Positions 62,228-64,000 of a DNA stretch of 64,000 bases are shown one piece after another. The translations under genes and the position numbers were made by a program. The DNA lies in assembly GCF_947504105.1 (NCBI RefSeq), contig NZ_CANNGP010000004.1, positions 62,001-126,000 of the forward strand, given 5' to 3'. The first letter of the stretch is position 1. The number at the start of each line of letters is the position of its first letter. Source of the DNA: an uncultured Tateyamaria sp. (GTDB lineage: Bacteria > Pseudomonadota > Alphaproteobacteria > Rhodobacterales > Rhodobacteraceae). Under the pieces are notes generated by a model. That model worked only from the letters and a program-made list of their open reading frames with translations, was not told where the DNA came from and ran no database searches.

Positions 62228-63535
62228 ATGATCCCACGTTATTCCCGCCCCGACATGGTTGCGATCTGGGACCCGGCCACCAAGTTCCGCATCTGGTACG
62301 AGATCGAGGCCCACGCCTGTGACGCGATGGCCGATCTGGGTGTGATCCCCCGCGAAAACGCGGACGCCGTGTGGAAAGCCAAGGATGTTGAGTTCGACGT
62401 CGCCCGCATTGACGAGATCGAAGCGGTGACCAAGCATGACGTCATCGCCTTCCTCACGCATCTGGCCGAACATGTGGGCAGCGACAAGGCGCGTTTTGTG
62501 CACCAGGGCATGACCAGCTCAGACGTGCTCGACACCTGCTTCAACGTGCAGCTCACCCGCGCCGCCGACATCCTGATTGCCGATCTCGAAGGGTTGCTCG
62601 CCGCCCTCAAACGCCGCGCGTTCGAGCACAAGGACACGCCACGCATCGGACGCAGCCACGGCATCCACGCCGAACCGACGACAATGGGCCTGACCTTTGC
62701 CCGCTTCTATGCCGAGATGGACCGCAACCTCAGCCGCATGCGCGACGCGCGGGCCGAGATTGCAACGGGCGCCATCAGCGGTGCCGTCGGCACCTTTGCC
62801 AATATCGACCCTGCCGTCGAAGAACATGTGTGCGACAAGCTGGGTCTCGTCCCAGAACCGATCAGCACGCAGGTCATCCCCCGCGACCGCCACGCCGCGT
62901 TCTTCGCAACTTTGGGCGTCGTTGCCTCCTCCATCGAAAACGTTGCCGTCGAAATCCGCCATATGCAGCGGACCGAGGTGCTGGAAGGGGCCGAGTTCTT
63001 CTCGATGGGCCAAAAGGGCTCGTCGGCGATGCCGCACAAGAAGAACCCGGTTCTGACGGAAAACCTGACGGGCCTCGCCCGCATGGTCCGCTCTGCCGTG
63101 ATCCCGGCGATGGAAAACGTGGCCCTTTGGCACGAGCGGGACATCAGCCACTCCTCGGTCGAGCGCATGATCGGGCCGGATGCCACGATCACGCTCGACT
63201 TCGCCCTTGCCCGTCTGACCAGCGTTGTCGACAAGATGCTGATCTTCCCCGAGAACATGCTGGACAACATGAACAAATTCCCCGGCCTGATGATGAGCCA
63301 GCGCGTGCTGCTGGCCCTGACCCAAGCCGGTGTCAGCCGCGAGGATGCCTATACCCTTGTGCAGCGCAACGCGTTGAAGGTCTGGGAACATCGCACAGAT
63401 TTCAAAGAGGAACTGCTGGGCGATGCGGACGTGACCGCCGCACTGAGCAAGGAAGAGATCGAAGAGAAATTCGACCTTGGCTATCACACCAAGCATGTCG
63501 ACACGATCTTTGCCCGGGTGTTTGCCGAAGGTTGA
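62228..63535 (+). CDS. purB: Adenylosuccinate lyase
   Basis: 435 residues from the ATG at 62228. The fumarase/ASL superfamily signature GSSAMPHKKNP is present, as are GMTSSDVLDTC and GRSHGIHAEPTTMG with a catalytic His. It releases fumarate in AMP synthesis and in the SAICAR step. Divergent from the small secreted gene by about 80 bases. Confidence 0.96.
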   Translation: MIPRYSRPDMVAIWDPATKFRIWYEIEAHACDAMADLGVIPRENADAVWKAKDVEFDVARIDEIEAVTKHDVIAFLTHLAEHVGSDKARFVHQGMTSSDVLDTCFNVQLTRAADILIADLEGLLAALKRRAFEHKDTPRIGRSHGIHAEPTTMGLTFARFYAEMDRNLSRMRDARAEIATGAISGAVGTFANIDPAVEEHVCDKLGLVPEPISTQVIPRDRHAAFFATLGVVASSIENVAVEIRHMQRTEVLEGAEFFSMGQKGSSAMPHKKNPVLTENLTGLARMVRSAVIPAMENVALWHERDISHSSVERMIGPDATITLDFALARLTSVVDKMLIFPENMLDNMNKFPGLMMSQRVLLALTQAGVSREDAYTLVQRNALKVWEHRTDFKEELLGDADVTAALSKEEIEEKFDLGYHTKHVDTIFARVFAEG

Positions 63536-63542
63536 CCTGCAG

Positions 63543-63613
63543 GGCGGACGACACGTCCGCCTTACTCATTTTTGATCACACAGCATGCAATAAGGCGCAT
63601 CAGGATGCGCCTT
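63543..63613 (+). terminator. Two tandem hairpins after purB
   Basis: GGCGGACG/CGTCCGCC (63543-63561) followed by TTACTCATTTTT, then AAGGCGCAT/ATGCGCCTT (63592-63613) followed by ACTTTGTTTTT. Both look like intrinsic terminators. Confidence 0.8.
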
Positions 63614-63684
63614 ACTTTGTTTTTATTTTGCGGAATGGCATCTGTGCCCTACCCTTTGTCCACCAAAGACAAAGGAGAGGACAG

Positions 63685-63849
63685 ATGAAGACCAAAACCC
63701 TTGTGGTGGCACTGGCGTTCACCCTCGCCCCGACGCTCACCCTCGCCATGGGCTGCAACTATGGCAAACACGACCAACAGGCGATGTCCTGCGCTGCTGG
63801 CACCATCTATGACGCCGACAGCAACCGCTGCGTGGCCACGACCGGATAA
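63685..63849 (+). CDS. Small secreted cysteine-containing protein
   Basis: 54 residues. Signal peptide MKTKTLVVALAFTLAPTLTLA, then a 33-residue mature part with three cysteines (MGCNYGKHDQQAMSCAAGTIYDADSNRCVATTG in two blocks). The mature part resembles small chitin-binding-like adhesins, but this is weak. GGAGAGG lies nine bases upstream of the ATG. Function unknown. Confidence 0.6.
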   Translation: MKTKTLVVALAFTLAPTLTLAMGCNYGKHDQQAMSCAAGTIYDADSNRCVATTG

Positions 63850-63935
63850 CGCTCACGATTTCGTGATCGCATAAAAATCGGAGGCGCCGGGTTGTCTCTG
63901 CATCAAACCCGACGCACCCAATACGGAGACTTCCC

Positions 63936-64000
63936 ATGCTGCGCACCCTGATCCTGACCACGGCCATTGCCCTGCCTTTGGCCCTGCCCACCAGCAGCTT
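63936..64000 (+). CDS. Start of a secreted protein, truncated by the window
   Basis: Begins ATG at 63936 after a GGAGA site; the visible MLRTLILTTAIALPLALPTS is a signal peptide. The rest is outside the window. Confidence 0.5.
   Translation, partial: MLRTLILTTAIALPLALPTSS

Overview
The window looks like chromosomal DNA of a marine Rhodobacteraceae (Roseobacter-group) alphaproteobacterium. The evidence is high-GC coding sequence, a complete gene transfer agent (GTA) cluster of the Rhodobacter capsulatus type, the DMSP lyase gene dddP, a Hint-domain protein typical of the family, a GlnB-GlnA operon, and a PdhA/PdhB/PdhC operon in which PdhB carries its own lipoyl domain.

Layout. 0-10.6 kb: the end of an M23 peptidase, a bactofilin, an MFS exporter, two tandem cyclophilins, pgk, an SDR, ftsB, pdhA-pdhB-pdhC and cysE. 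10.75-24.9 kb (minus strand): a GTA head-tail cluster in the order orfg1 to orfg15, from packaging (TerS-like, TerL) through portal, protease, capsid, connectors, tail tube, short tape measure and baseplate/hub to the large tail-tip protein. Most gene junctions overlap by a few bases. Upstream are a good sigma70-type promoter, CtrA-like boxes and a terminator-like leader hairpin. 25.1-31 kb: mltG, fabF, a GNAT acetyltransferase, acpP, fabG, a GyrI-like protein and fabD. 31-36.9 kb: a cytochrome b561-YceI fusion, a YceI protein, rpsF-rpsR-rplI, a DUF4329-like lipoprotein and an SDR. 36.9-39.2 kb is decayed: a frameshifted, truncated LysE exporter, a metalloprotease lacking a visible export signal, and a frameshifted conserved gene. 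39.2-42.5 kb: trigger factor, then a tRNA-Leu(UAG) gene split by a 1.65 kb insertion between 17-bp direct repeats. The insertion holds phage gene remnants and a second, intact tRNA-Leu(UAG). 42.6-51.5 kb: Hint protein, nnr, glnB-glnA, an MltB-like transglycosylase, small conserved genes, a DUF3445 haem protein and dddP. 51.5-59.2 kb: a class D beta-lactamase divergent from a four-gene operon of two LodA-like quinoproteins alternating with two LodB-like flavoproteins. 59.4-64 kb: a hydrolase/OsmC fusion, bioY, two small proteins, purB and small secreted proteins.

The most unusual parts are (1) the tandem lodAB-lodAB-like operon, with two divergent enzymes that both keep the Asp-x3-Cys and Trp of the cysteine tryptophylquinone site; (2) the split tRNA-Leu with an element-borne replacement tRNA, best read as the scar of a T7-like temperate phage that may be retained because the cell needs its tRNA; and (3) the GTA control region and intra-operon hairpins. 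Functions are inferred from recognisable protein motifs and family knowledge; no database search was run.
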